From an uncultured Clostridia bacterium (lineage in GTDB: Bacteria > Bacillota > Clostridia > Christensenellales > Borkfalkiaceae), in assembly GCA_947624225.1 (NCBI GenBank), contig CANQJF010000001.1, positions 62,001 through 126,000 on the forward strand: a stretch of DNA of 64,000 nt, in the 5' to 3' direction. A program made the position numbers and the translations under genes. The notes under the pieces are model-generated. The model did no database searches, had not been told where the DNA came from, and saw nothing but the letters and a program-made list of their open reading frames with translations. Below are positions 53,630 to 62,000 of this stretch, in pieces. Position 1 is the stretch's first letter. Each line of letters begins with the position of its first letter.

Positions 53630-54421
53630 ATGAAAAAATTCGGACTTGCACTCGGATCGGGCGGGTCCCGCGGTGTGGCACATATCGGATTTTTGCAGGC
53701 ATTGGAGGAAGCGGGGATCCGTCCCGATTATGTAACGGGCTGTTCGATGGGTTCAATCGTGGGGGCGTGTTATTGTGCGGGGATATCTCCGCAGGATATG
53801 AAAGATGCCGTCATCGACCTCAAACTGTTCGATCTCGCCTCCCTCAACCTTGCGCCCATCCGCGGAAACGGGCTCATGAAGATGACCCGGGCGAGAAAGC
53901 GCATTGCCTCCCTCATCGGTGAGAAAAATTTTGATGAATTGGAGATCCCTTTCGCATGTGTTGCGACGGACATTATCAAGGGCCGCGTCGTCGTTCTTCG
54001 GGAGGGGAACGTCGTCGATTCCGTCATCGCTTCCAGCTCGATCCCCGGGATCTTCACGCCTGCATCTATCGGAAAGTATAAAATGCTTGTGGACGGCGGG
54101 ATCCTCGAACGCGTTCCCACGCGGGAGTTGCGAAGAATGGGCGCGGATGTGATCGTCGCCGTTGATGTGCTCGGCAACTTGATGGTAGAAAAGGAAGTGA
54201 AAGGCACGCTCATCGACACCCTGCTTCGCTGCATCGATATCATGGACACCCGCACCACGCAGCGCAAACATATTATGCGCAAATATGTCAATCTTTGGCT
54301 CGAACCCGAGCTCGGGAGCATGGATCAGTATGCGGTGAAAGATCTCGAATTTGCATACCAAAAGGGTTACGAACTCGGCAAGGCAAAGACGGAAGCCATT
54401 CAACTCCTGCTTCGCGATTAA
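53630..54421 (+). CDS. Patatin-like phospholipase, second copy
   Basis: 263 residues from ATG 53630 (AAAGGAGG upstream). FGLALGSGGSRGVAHIG gives the oxyanion loop, Ser39 in GCSMG the nucleophile and Asp155 in LVDGGI the second catalytic residue. It resembles RssA/YchK proteins closely. It is only loosely similar to the copy at 33188. rarA follows 5 bp after its stop. Confidence 0.9.
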   Translation: MKKFGLALGSGGSRGVAHIGFLQALEEAGIRPDYVTGCSMGSIVGACYCAGISPQDMKDAVIDLKLFDLASLNLAPIRGNGLMKMTRARKRIASLIGEKNFDELEIPFACVATDIIKGRVVVLREGNVVDSVIASSSIPGIFTPASIGKYKMLVDGGILERVPTRELRRMGADVIVAVDVLGNLMVEKEVKGTLIDTLLRCIDIMDTRTTQRKHIMRKYVNLWLEPELGSMDQYAVKDLEFAYQKGYELGKAKTEAIQLLLRD

Positions 54422-54426
54422 AAGTC

Positions 54427-55734
54427 ATGGATCTATTTGATTTTAACGACAACGAGGAACGCGCCAAACCGCTTGCCGAGCGAATGCGCGCCTCCACATT
54501 AAAGGACTTCGTCGGGCAAAGCCATCTCGTTGCGGAGGGCTCCCTGCTTCGCCGCGCTATTTCCCTCGACCGCCTCGGCAGTTGTATCTTTTGGGGCCCC
54601 CCCGGTTGCGGCAAGACGACGCTCGCCAATATCATTGCCGCCCAGACCAACGGAGAATTCATCAAACTGAATGCCGTCAATGCGGGCGTTGCCGATGTCA
54701 AGAGAGCGGTGGAGCAGGCGCGCAACAATTTGAAGATGTTCGGCAAACGCACCTATCTCATGCTTGACGAATGTCATCGATTCAATAAGACGCAGTCTGA
54801 TTCGCTTTTGCCTGCCATCGAGCAAGGCACCATCATCTTTATCGGGTCGACGACGGAAAATCCGTATGCGTCCATGACGCCCGCCATTGTCTCGCGTTGC
54901 CGCGTCTTTCATTTCGAACCGTTGACGACGGCCGAGATCCGTGGCGCCTTGGAGCACGCCCTGCACGACAAACGAAAGGGGCTTGGGACATACAATGCAA
55001 ACGTGGACGACGAAGCCTTGGAGCATCTTGCCGTCACGGCGGGTGGGGACCTCAGAACGGCCTACAATGCGCTGGAACTCGCCGTGCTCACGACCGCACC
55101 CGATGAAGAGGGGGTGATCCACGTCACCCTTGCCGATGCGGAACAGTCTATCCAACGCAAGGCGCTGTCCTTTAACGAAGATCTTTATTACGATATCCTC
55201 TCGGCATTTTGCAAATCTTTGCGCGGAAGCGATGCAAATGCGGCGCTATATTATGCCATGCGGCTCATCGAGGGGGGCGGCGATCCGCTCCTCGTGTTCC
55301 GCCGTCTCATTGCGCACTCCGCCGAGGATGTGGGGATGTCCGATCCCAATGCGCTTGTCGTGGCCGTTTCTGCGCTGACTGCTTTCAAAAACATGGGATA
55401 TCCCGAGGGGTTGCTTCCCTTGACGGAGGCCATCATCTATGTTTGCGAGGCGGAGAAGAGCAACACCGTCGTTATGGCAATGGATGCCGCACGGGCCGAC
55501 GCAAAAGAAAATCGCGATGACGATATCCCCAAATATCTGAGAGACAACTCCTACGGGAGCAAAGAAATGAAAGCGGACAGCGCAAAGTATCAATACCCTC
55601 ACGATTACGGAGGGTATATCGAACAGCAGTATTTGCCCGATTCCTTAAAGGACAGGATCTATTATACTCCCTCGGACAAGGGCTTTGAACAAGTGGTCCG
55701 TGAGACCAGAAAACGCAAGGGAAAGAAAAATTAA
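54427..55734 (+). CDS. rarA: Replication-associated recombination protein RarA (MgsA)
   Basis: 435 residues. A clamp-loader-like AAA+ ATPase acting at stalled forks: FVGQSHLV, Walker A WGPPGCGKTTLAN, 'LMLDECHRFNKTQ', 'GSTTENPY', then the tetramerisation domain near the end ('YPHDYGGYIEQQYLPD'). ATG 54427 follows the patatin stop closely and has little ribosome site, suggesting coupling. It ends in a bidirectional terminator. Confidence 0.96.
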   Translation: MDLFDFNDNEERAKPLAERMRASTLKDFVGQSHLVAEGSLLRRAISLDRLGSCIFWGPPGCGKTTLANIIAAQTNGEFIKLNAVNAGVADVKRAVEQARNNLKMFGKRTYLMLDECHRFNKTQSDSLLPAIEQGTIIFIGSTTENPYASMTPAIVSRCRVFHFEPLTTAEIRGALEHALHDKRKGLGTYNANVDDEALEHLAVTAGGDLRTAYNALELAVLTTAPDEEGVIHVTLADAEQSIQRKALSFNEDLYYDILSAFCKSLRGSDANAALYYAMRLIEGGGDPLLVFRRLIAHSAEDVGMSDPNALVVAVSALTAFKNMGYPEGLLPLTEAIIYVCEAEKSNTVVMAMDAARADAKENRDDDIPKYLRDNSYGSKEMKADSAKYQYPHDYGGYIEQQYLPDSLKDRIYYTPSDKGFEQVVRETRKRKGKKN

Positions 55735-55770
55735 AAAGCCTCCCCGCTCTTGATGGCGGGGAGACTTTTT
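55733..55770. terminator. Bidirectional terminator between rarA and degV
   Basis: AAAAAGCCTCCCCGC (55733-55747) pairs with GCGGGGAGACTTTTT (55756-55770) with one mismatch. The A and T runs serve both convergent genes. Confidence 0.88.
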
Positions 55771-55771
55771 G

Positions 55772-56641
55772 TTACTTGATTTCGCGGGTGCACGCAACGG
55801 CGAGAGCGCCCGGGCCGATGTGGCAGGAGACAGAGAGGGAAAGAGGATCTGCAAAGGTCGTCTTGCAGAGAGGGAAAGCCGCCGCAAGCTCTTCGAGAAA
55901 GAGCTTTGCCTCCTCGAAGTTTTGCGTGTGCGCAACGGCAACGGTCATTTCGCCCGCTTCCATATATTTTTTAAATCTCGTGTCGAGGTCATTTCTGACG
56001 GCCGCGATCATGACCTCCTTGGCCTGTTTCAATGTGTGCACTTTTTTGAAAGCATCGAGTTTTTCGCCTTGGATCTGCAAGACGGGCTTGATGCGGAGCA
56101 GTGTTCCGACGAGGGCCGCCGCGGGCGTAAGGCGTCCGCCCTTTTTGAGGAATTTCAGCGTGTCGAGAGAAATGTAGATGCTGCTGTCGAACTTGGTTTT
56201 CAAGAGGACTTCTTTGATCTCCGCCGCGGTCTTTCCCGATTTGGCAAGCGTGAGTGCATCATAGACGCTCTGCTTTTGCGTAATGGAGATGCGCTGGTTG
56301 TCTACCACCTGAACTCTGCCGCCATATTCCTTGGCAAGCCGCTCCGCCGTATGGCAGGATTCGGAGAGGCCGCTGGACATGGGGATGTGCACGATCTCAC
56401 TGCCATCCGCAAGCAGCTTTTCCCAGAGCTCCGTGACGCTCAGCGTGGACGGCTGCGAGGTCGAGACGGCCGCGTCCGCCTTTAAGTGTTCATAAAATTG
56501 AGGTTGCGTGAGGTTAATATCCTCAAAATACTCCTCACCGTCGATCAAAAAGGGCATCGGAAGCACAAAAATTCCCAGTTTTTCTGCTTCTTTTTGGGTG
56601 ATGCCGCTGTTTGAGTCGGTGACGATCTTAACGTTCGCCAT
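55772..56641 (-). CDS. DegV-family fatty acid-binding protein
   Basis: 289 residues. VKIVTDSNSGIT, 'VSTSQPS', 'IPMSSGLSESCHTA', 'LDTLKFLKKGGRL' and 'CHIGPGALAV' are typical. DegV/FakB proteins bind a fatty acid and present it to the kinase FakA for phosphorylation; fakA is not in this window. GGGAGAG precedes the ATG and a perfect consensus promoter lies upstream. Confidence 0.93.
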   Translation of the reverse strand: MANVKIVTDSNSGITQKEAEKLGIFVLPMPFLIDGEEYFEDINLTQPQFYEHLKADAAVSTSQPSTLSVTELWEKLLADGSEIVHIPMSSGLSESCHTAERLAKEYGGRVQVVDNQRISITQKQSVYDALTLAKSGKTAAEIKEVLLKTKFDSSIYISLDTLKFLKKGGRLTPAAALVGTLLRIKPVLQIQGEKLDAFKKVHTLKQAKEVMIAAVRNDLDTRFKKYMEAGEMTVAVAHTQNFEEAKLFLEELAAAFPLCKTTFADPLSLSVSCHIGPGALAVACTREIK

Positions 56642-56677
56642 AAAACTCTCCCAATGGTCTTTGTTTACTTTTTTACC

Positions 56678-56706
56678 ATTATATACTCTTTTTCTGTATC
56701 TGTCAA
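56678..56706 (-). promoter_or_regulatory. Consensus promoter of degV
   Basis: On the - strand TTGACA (56706-56701), 17 bp, TATAAT (56683-56678). Confidence 0.85.
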
Positions 56707-56745
56707 ATAATCACGGGCGGTTTATGCAAAATATTATATCCTCAG

Positions 56746-56774
56746 TTGACAAATCTTTTGCGGGGAATTATAAT
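56746..56774 (+). promoter_or_regulatory. Consensus promoter of nfnAB
   Basis: TTGACA (56746-56751), 17 bp, TATAAT (56769-56774). Confidence 0.85.
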
Positions 56775-56815
56775 AGAATGCGATAAAAAGTGTACGATTG
56801 AAAGGAACGGTTTGG

Positions 56816-57661
56816 ATGAATAGGATCATAAGGCGCGAACAGTTGAATGAAAATGTGGTGCGCATCGAAGTGGAAGCGCCCCGGATCGCCGCCAAGGCGC
56901 AAGCGGGGCAGTTTGTCATCTTGCGGGTGAATGCCGAGGGGGAGCGCATCCCGCTCACCATTGCGGGGACGGGAGAGGGCACCATCCGTCTCATCTTTCA
57001 GACGGTCGGGAGTGCGACGATGACGCTCGCCGAACTGCAAGAGGGGGATGAGATCTGCGACCTTGTGGGCCCCCTCGGTACGCCCACGCCGACCAAGGGA
57101 TACCGCCGTGCCATTGTGGTCGGAGGGGGTGTGGGGTGCGCCATCGCATTGCCCGTGGCGCGTGCGCTCTCGGAGCGGGGAACGGAGGTGATCTCCGTGG
57201 TCGGGTTTCGCTCCCGCGCACTCGTGATCCTCGAAGAAGAATTCAAGGAGGTTTCAAAGCAACGATACCTCACGACGGATGACGGCACCGCGGGGGAGCA
57301 AGGAAGCGTCTGCGTGCCCCTGCAACGACTGCTCGAATCGGAAAAGGATATCGATGCCGTGTTTGCCATAGGGCCGCTTCCCATGATGAAATTTGTTGCC
57401 GCCGCGACCCGCCCCTATGGCGTCAAAACGATTGCAAGCATGAATCCGATCATGATCGACGGCACGGGCATGTGCGGGTGCTGCCGGGTAACGGTGGGGG
57501 GAGAAATGAAATTTGCCTGTGTGGACGGCCCCGATTTCGACGCTCATCTCATTGATTTCGACGAGGCGATCTCACGCAATAAGACATATCTCTGCTTTGA
57601 GAACGAGGCGCGCGAGCGCCATTGCAGGTTGTATCGGAAGCAGGTGGAGGACAAACAATGA
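56816..57661 (+). CDS. nfnA: NADH-dependent ferredoxin:NADP oxidoreductase, small subunit NfnA
   Basis: 281 residues. A ferredoxin reductase-like protein: FAD domain with 'IPLTIAG', NAD domain with VVGGGVGCAIALPVARAL, and the C-terminal [2Fe-2S] motif GTGMCGCCRV followed by FACVDGPDFD. With NfnB it couples ferredoxin and NADH oxidation to NADPH formation by electron bifurcation, typical of anaerobes. PyrK and SudB are relatives, but the paired GltA-like subunit favours Nfn. ATG 56816 has an AAAGGAA site. Confidence 0.87.
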   Translation: MNRIIRREQLNENVVRIEVEAPRIAAKAQAGQFVILRVNAEGERIPLTIAGTGEGTIRLIFQTVGSATMTLAELQEGDEICDLVGPLGTPTPTKGYRRAIVVGGGVGCAIALPVARALSERGTEVISVVGFRSRALVILEEEFKEVSKQRYLTTDDGTAGEQGSVCVPLQRLLESEKDIDAVFAIGPLPMMKFVAAATRPYGVKTIASMNPIMIDGTGMCGCCRVTVGGEMKFACVDGPDFDAHLIDFDEAISRNKTYLCFENEARERHCRLYRKQVEDKQ

Positions 57662-59022
57662 CCCAATCAAGGCATACCATGTCCGTGCAAGAGCCTTCGG
57701 AAAGAATCAAAAACTTTCAAGAAGTCGTTGGCGGATATCAAGAAAACGAGGCGATCTCCGAGGCGCAGCGCTGCCTCCACTGCAAGGCGCGGCCGTGCAC
57801 ATCGGGCTGTCCCGTCGGCGTGAATATTCCCGATTTTGTGAAGAAAGTCGCGGAGGGGGATTTTGAAGAAGCATACCGAATCGTCCGCGAGACCAATGCG
57901 CTCCCGGCGGTTTGCGGCAGGGTGTGCCCGCAGGAGCGGCAGTGCGAGGGGCGGTGCGTGCGGAACAAGATGGATGAGGCAGTCTCGATCGGCGGTCTCG
58001 AACGTTTTGTTGCGGACTATCACATGGCCCATTCCGCAGTCCCCGCGCCGCGAAGCGTTGACGGCCGCCGCGTGGCGGTCGTGGGCTCCGGCCCGGCTGG
58101 GCTGTCTTGCGCGGGGGAGCTCTCCCGGCTCGGCTATCGTGTCACGGTGTTCGAGGCGCTGCACCTTGCGGGCGGCGTGCTTGTCTATGGCATCCCCCAA
58201 TTCCGTTTGCCAAAGGAGATCGTGCGCCGTGAGCTGGAAGAACTTCGCTCTCAGGGCGTGGAATTTGTCTTAAATGCCGTCATCGGGAGGACGGAGACAA
58301 TCGAGGAACTCTTCGAGGAGGGCTATGAAGCCGTCTTTCTCGGGACGGGCGCGGGGCTTCCGAATTTCATGCACGTGCCGGGGGAGAACGCCCGCGGCGT
58401 GTTCTCCGCCAATGAATATCTGACGCGCATCAATCTCATGAAAGCCTACACGGAGAATGCCGAAACGCCGATTTTCTTTGGGAAAAGGGTCATCGTCGTG
58501 GGCGGGGGGAACGTCGCCATGGACGCGGCGCGCTGTGCCCGCAGATTGGGTTCGGAAGTGACGGTGGTTTACCGCCGAACGGAGGAGGAGCTCCCTGCGC
58601 GGAGGGAGGAGATCGTGCACGCAAAAGAGGAGGGGATCGCGTTTCGTTTTCTCTTGGGCCCCAAAGAAGTGCTCACCGAAAATGACGAAGTCCGCGGCCT
58701 TTTGTGCGCTGAAATGCGGCTCGGGGAACAGGATGCCTCGGGCAGACGTCGTCCCATCCCCACGGGAAATCTTGTGACGATTGAGGCGGATTGCATCATC
58801 CCCGCACTCGGAACGTCGCCCAATCCGCTGCTCGCGCGCACCACAAAGGGGCTTGTCTTTCAACAGCATGGCGAAATCCAAGCGGATGAGGATGGCAGGA
58901 CGGCCCTCGAGGGCGTGTTTGCGGGCGGTGACGCCGTGACCGGGGCGGCGACCGTCATCCTTGCCATGGGGGCAGGCCGCAAAGCGGCTCGGGCCATCCA
59001 TTCATTCTTGAAGCAAAAGTAG
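57658..59022 (+). CDS. nfnB: NADH-dependent ferredoxin:NADP oxidoreductase, large subunit NfnB (GltA-like)
   Basis: 454 residues. The N-terminal ferredoxin-like part binds two [4Fe-4S] clusters (CLHCKARPCTSGCP and CGRVCPQERQCEGRC), then FAD and NADP binding folds follow: VAVVGSGPAGLSCA and VIVVGGGNVAMDAARCA, ending AGGDAVTGAATVILAMGAGRKAA. This is the glutamate synthase small-subunit fold, but no glutamate synthase is adjacent and nfnA overlaps by 4 bp. The bifurcating complex is therefore the likely role. Confidence 0.9.
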   Translation: MTQSRHTMSVQEPSERIKNFQEVVGGYQENEAISEAQRCLHCKARPCTSGCPVGVNIPDFVKKVAEGDFEEAYRIVRETNALPAVCGRVCPQERQCEGRCVRNKMDEAVSIGGLERFVADYHMAHSAVPAPRSVDGRRVAVVGSGPAGLSCAGELSRLGYRVTVFEALHLAGGVLVYGIPQFRLPKEIVRRELEELRSQGVEFVLNAVIGRTETIEELFEEGYEAVFLGTGAGLPNFMHVPGENARGVFSANEYLTRINLMKAYTENAETPIFFGKRVIVVGGGNVAMDAARCARRLGSEVTVVYRRTEEELPARREEIVHAKEEGIAFRFLLGPKEVLTENDEVRGLLCAEMRLGEQDASGRRRPIPTGNLVTIEADCIIPALGTSPNPLLARTTKGLVFQQHGEIQADEDGRTALEGVFAGGDAVTGAATVILAMGAGRKAARAIHSFLKQK

Positions 59023-59079
59023 CCGCGGGGCGAGACCGAACAGGCTTCTACAATCGGAAAAGAGCTCATACAATAGCGT

Positions 59080-59778
59080 ATGGGCTTTTTATATCGGCAT
59101 CGCGTCGTTTTTGGATTTATCAGTCTTGCACTTGCCGTTGCGGTCACGTTCGGGATCTGTTTTTTTGCGCTTGCACGGACGGCCGCGGAATCTTTGCGGC
59201 TCACCGTCGTCATCGATGCGGGACACGGCGGGGTAGACGGCGGCGTCGTGGGAACGAGTACGGGGACCAAGGAGAGCGATATCAACCTCGCTATATCCCG
59301 AATCCTTGCGCGCGAGTTTGAGGATGCCGGGTTTTTTGTCGTCCAGACGCGTCCCACCGAGGCGGGGCTCTATGGAGTTGCGACCGCGGGATATAAACGG
59401 CGGGATATGGAAAAACGGGCGGAGATCATCAACAAAAGCGCGCCGTCCATTGTGATTTCCATCCATCAAAATTTCTTTTCACAGTCCTCGCGGCGCGGCG
59501 CACAGGTATTTTTCCGCGAAGATGTCTCCGGCTCCGTCGCGCTTGCCCGCATGATCCAGAGCAACCTCAACGGCATGCCGGAGTGCGTGAAAAAGACGCA
59601 AGCACTTGCCGGAGATTACTATGTGCTCAATTGTTCGGAGGTCCCGTCCGTCATTGTCGAATGCGGCTTTTTGTCCAATGCGGAGGATGAGGCGCTTCTT
59701 TTGACAAGGGACTATCAAGAAAAACTCGCCAAGACCATCGTCACTTCGTCTATTGAATTTCTTTCCGCGGACTCTTGA
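59080..59778 (+). CDS. N-acetylmuramoyl-L-alanine amidase, CwlD-like
   Basis: 232 residues. One N-terminal membrane segment (about 9-32) then an Amidase_3 domain with zinc ligands in VIDAGHGGVDGG (His), 'GTKESDINLAISR' (Glu) and VISIHQN (His), and the catalytic Glu in VIVECGFLSN. Build and size match CwlD, which cuts peptide stems when muramic lactam of spore cortex is formed. General cell-wall turnover is also possible. No ribosome site is strong. Confidence 0.88.
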   Translation: MGFLYRHRVVFGFISLALAVAVTFGICFFALARTAAESLRLTVVIDAGHGGVDGGVVGTSTGTKESDINLAISRILAREFEDAGFFVVQTRPTEAGLYGVATAGYKRRDMEKRAEIINKSAPSIVISIHQNFFSQSSRRGAQVFFREDVSGSVALARMIQSNLNGMPECVKKTQALAGDYYVLNCSEVPSVIVECGFLSNAEDEALLLTRDYQEKLAKTIVTSSIEFLSADS

Positions 59779-59803
59779 CATTTTCAAGGGAACATGGTAG
59801 AAT
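59775..59803 (+). promoter_or_regulatory. Promoter of the thioesterase operon
   Basis: TTGACA (59775-59780) overlaps the end of the amidase gene; 17 bp; TAGAAT (59798-59803). The ATG at 59813 is 9 nt after the -10, leaving a leader of only a few bases. Confidence 0.75.
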
Positions 59804-59812
59804 TGAGATATT

Positions 59813-60553
59813 ATGAGCTATTCCAATGTCAAAACGTATATGCTCAAATATTCGGATTTTGATTTCAAAGACGAACTCAAACTGTCTGCATTGCTCGAAC
59901 TGGCGCAAGAATCGGCGGGAGGGAGCGCGGACGAGCTGGGATTCGGTTATGGAGCTCTGAAACCGCTCGGCTACGGCTTTATCGTGGTGAGCACGCATTG
60001 CAAATTTCTCCGTCCCATCCGGTTGGGAGATGTGCTCACCGTGGAGACGTGGCCTCTTCCTCCCCGGCATGTGATCTTTGAGCGAGATTATCGCGTGACG
60101 GATGGCGAAGGGGAGGCGGTCGCGCTCCTTGCTTCACGTTGGTGCCTCGTCGACTTGAAGAGCTTTTCCCTCCTTACGCCCGACCGTCTCGGGGAGACGC
60201 ACACCAAATGCCCTTACCGCGACGAGAAAGCGCTGGAAGTCCCGTTCTGGAAGATCCCGCGCATCCGAAACGGCCGGTTGGTCAGGCGCTTGTCCGTCGG
60301 AAACAGCAATTGCGATCACTATTTGCATGCAAACAATGCAAAATATGCCGACTTCTTCCTCGATTGCTTCACAATGGAGGAGTTGAATGAATTGCAAATC
60401 ACGGGCTTTCACATTTCCTACTCCAAACAGGCCAAGGAGGGCGAAACGCTCTCGTTTTACCGCGAGGACACACAGGACGGAACGACATTGGAGGCCTTTG
60501 ATGAAAGCAATGCGCTGTGTACACAGTTGCGCCTTTGGTATGAAAGGAGATAA
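59813..60553 (+). CDS. Acyl-ACP thioesterase (FatA/B-like, double hot dog)
   Basis: 246 residues. Two hot-dog halves: 'LSALLELAQESAGGSADELGFGYGAL' and NSNCDHYLHANNAKYADFF; the latter holds the NxDxNxHVNN-like active-site pattern as CDHYLHANN. It releases free fatty acids from ACP. 'GYGFIVVSTHCKFLRPIRLGD' is also typical. It lacks a ribosome site and may be read from a nearly leaderless mRNA. The flavin reductase gene follows after 3 bp. Confidence 0.88.
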   Translation: MSYSNVKTYMLKYSDFDFKDELKLSALLELAQESAGGSADELGFGYGALKPLGYGFIVVSTHCKFLRPIRLGDVLTVETWPLPPRHVIFERDYRVTDGEGEAVALLASRWCLVDLKSFSLLTPDRLGETHTKCPYRDEKALEVPFWKIPRIRNGRLVRRLSVGNSNCDHYLHANNAKYADFFLDCFTMEELNELQITGFHISYSKQAKEGETLSFYREDTQDGTTLEAFDESNALCTQLRLWYERR

Positions 60554-60556
60554 CCT

Positions 60557-61111
60557 ATGAAAATTCAATTAAAGCCGTCGACGTGCCTTGCGCCTTTGCC
60601 TGCGGTGATCGTCACCTGCGGGGATGAGAGTGAGAATAACGCCCTCACGCTTGCGTGGGCGGGAACGGTCAATTCGGAGCCGCCCATCGTCACGATCTCC
60701 GTTCGTTACAACCGCCACTCGTTCCCGATCATCGAGCGCACGGGAGAATTTACGGTCAACCTCATCGACGCACCGCTTACCCGGGCAATGGATATCTGCG
60801 GCGTGACCTCGGGAAAGGACACCGATAAATTTGCCGCTGCGGGGATCACGCGCGGAAAGGGGATCAAGGTCAAGTGCCCCCATGTCGAGGAGAGCCCGTT
60901 GAGCCTCGAATGTAAGGTCATCAAACGCGTTGATTTGCCCACGCATGCCGTTTTCTTCGGGGAAGTGTTGAATGTCTTGGCGCGGGAGGAAGTGATCAAG
61001 AACGGCCGCCCCGCTCCCGAGAGGCTGGTCGCCTATACGAATGGGTCGTATCGTGTGGCGGGAGATGTGCTTGGCACATACGGCTACACCTTAAAGGAGC
61101 AAAAGAAATGA
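60557..61111 (+). CDS. Flavin reductase family protein
   Basis: 184 residues. Split-barrel FMN-binding domain: 'PLPAVIVTCGDESENNALTLAWAGTVNSEPP', RYNRHSFPIIERTGEFTVNL, 'PLSLECKVIKRVDLPTHAVFFGEVLNV'. Reduces flavin or serves as a small flavoprotein. It is not closely similar to the larger relative at 14574-15482. The stop overlaps the next gene (ATGA). Confidence 0.88.
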   Translation: MKIQLKPSTCLAPLPAVIVTCGDESENNALTLAWAGTVNSEPPIVTISVRYNRHSFPIIERTGEFTVNLIDAPLTRAMDICGVTSGKDTDKFAAAGITRGKGIKVKCPHVEESPLSLECKVIKRVDLPTHAVFFGEVLNVLAREEVIKNGRPAPERLVAYTNGSYRVAGDVLGTYGYTLKEQKK

Positions 61112-61566
61112 AAGAGCCGATCATACGCTATGTGAAAAGCATGAAGCGGATCGTGCTTTTGATCTGCATCCCGCTCTTGATTCTCATCTTGGTCTCCCTC
61201 CTGTTTGCCTTTAACGGCGTGATCGGGTTCATGATCATCGGCGGGGTCGCCATCATAGCGCTCTTTACCGTCTACGGATGGTATCAGCTCTCATTCTCGA
61301 TGGGGACGGTGATCAGCTACGAAAGGACAAAAGAAGTGATCCACATTCACACGCGGCGTAAGACGTTTACTTATGACGCGGAAAGTGGGTGCATCAATGT
61401 CAAGGAGACACCGCGCAAATACATCTGTACCTTTGCAACGGAAGATTCCGAGGACAAATTCAGCTTCTATAAGCGTGTTCCCTTTATGAAGCCCTACGAA
61501 GAATGCTTTACCGAGGCGGACATCCTGAAATTTTATCCGGATTTTCAGAGCGAGCTTGAAGAGTAA
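61108..61566 (+). CDS. YcxB-like membrane protein, unknown function
   Basis: 152 residues. Two adjacent membrane helices (about 14-34 and 36-56) then a soluble C-terminal domain (TVISYERTKEVIHIHTRRKTF..SFYKRVPFMKPYEECF). The arrangement resembles YcxB-type proteins, whose role is unknown. It is the last gene of the thioesterase operon and is followed by a terminator. Confidence 0.65.
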   Translation: MKEPIIRYVKSMKRIVLLICIPLLILILVSLLFAFNGVIGFMIIGGVAIIALFTVYGWYQLSFSMGTVISYERTKEVIHIHTRRKTFTYDAESGCINVKETPRKYICTFATEDSEDKFSFYKRVPFMKPYEECFTEADILKFYPDFQSELEE

Positions 61567-61573
61567 CCGTTTT

Positions 61574-61604
61574 CCCCTGTGCATACCGCATAGGGGATTT
61601 TTTT
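61574..61604 (+). terminator. Intrinsic terminator after the membrane protein gene
   Basis: CCCCTGTGC (61574-61582), loop ATACC, GCATAGGGG (61588-61596, one G-T pair), then ATTTTTTT. Confidence 0.85.
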
Positions 61605-61640
61605 ATTGCTCAGAGGGGCATATATAGTGGTTTTTGCGAT

Positions 61641-61666
61641 GTACTATGTCTGAAATAGTACTATGT
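61641..61666. promoter_or_regulatory. 21-bp imperfect palindrome with a third repeat half
   Basis: GTACTATGTC (61641-61650), T, GAAATAGTAC (61652-61661): one mismatch in ten pairs. TATGT (61662-61666) repeats the half site, giving a direct repeat of GTACTATGT. It resembles the palindrome at 41658-41672. It lies about 100 bp before the carA promoter, within a gene-free stretch. Confidence 0.4.
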
Positions 61667-61746
61667 AAAATAGAGAAATGACGGCAAATTTGTTCTCGGA
61701 ATTGGGTCAAAAGGCAGAAAATATCTTCGATGCCCCCGCCCAATGC

Positions 61747-61775
61747 TTGACGGAAATTTTTTGGTGTGCTATAAT
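61747..61775 (+). promoter_or_regulatory. Promoter of carAB
   Basis: TTGACG (61747-61752), 17 bp, TATAAT (61770-61775). The transcript would begin near 61782, leaving a leader of about 220 nt before carA. Confidence 0.75.
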
Positions 61776-61793
61776 ACGGGAAAAGGTTGAGAC

Positions 61794-61946
61794 ATGTCGG
61801 ACATCACGTTCATCCGCTGCACTGCCCAAGAATTGATCGGAGGGGGTGCAGGGGCACAACTGACGGGAAATTGCGGTCTGCAAGGAACTCCTCTGCGGGC
61901 GTGCATTCTGTTTCGCCTTTCGATGTCGATGGCGCATGGAGACTGA
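61794..61946 (+). CDS. Possible leader peptide of carAB
   Basis: A 50-codon frame from ATG 61794 (AAAAGG seven bases before) runs to a TGA at 61944-61946, inside the left arm of the terminator. The product (MSDITFIRCTAQELIGGG..., ending MAHGD) matches no family. Its position, just after the predicted mRNA start and ending in the attenuator stem, suggests translation-coupled control as in E. coli pyrBI. It may also be chance. Confidence 0.4.
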   Translation: MSDITFIRCTAQELIGGGAGAQLTGNCGLQGTPLRACILFRLSMSMAHGD

Positions 61947-61968
61947 TTTTTCGGAATCAGCCTTTTTT
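61941..61968 (+). terminator. Attenuator-type terminator before carA
   Basis: CTGATT (61943-61948), loop TTTCGG, AATCAG (61955-61960), CC, then TTTTTT. It lies 33 bp before the carA start and well inside the leader transcript, so read-through must be controlled. Confidence 0.65.
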
Positions 61969-62000
61969 ACGATATTCGGAGCTTTTGTTTTTGAGGCAAC

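Noticed and set aside
61679..61837. 52-codon + frame starting MTANLFSELGQK before carA
   Set aside because: It spans the carA promoter and has no ribosome site; the composition alone is not enough.
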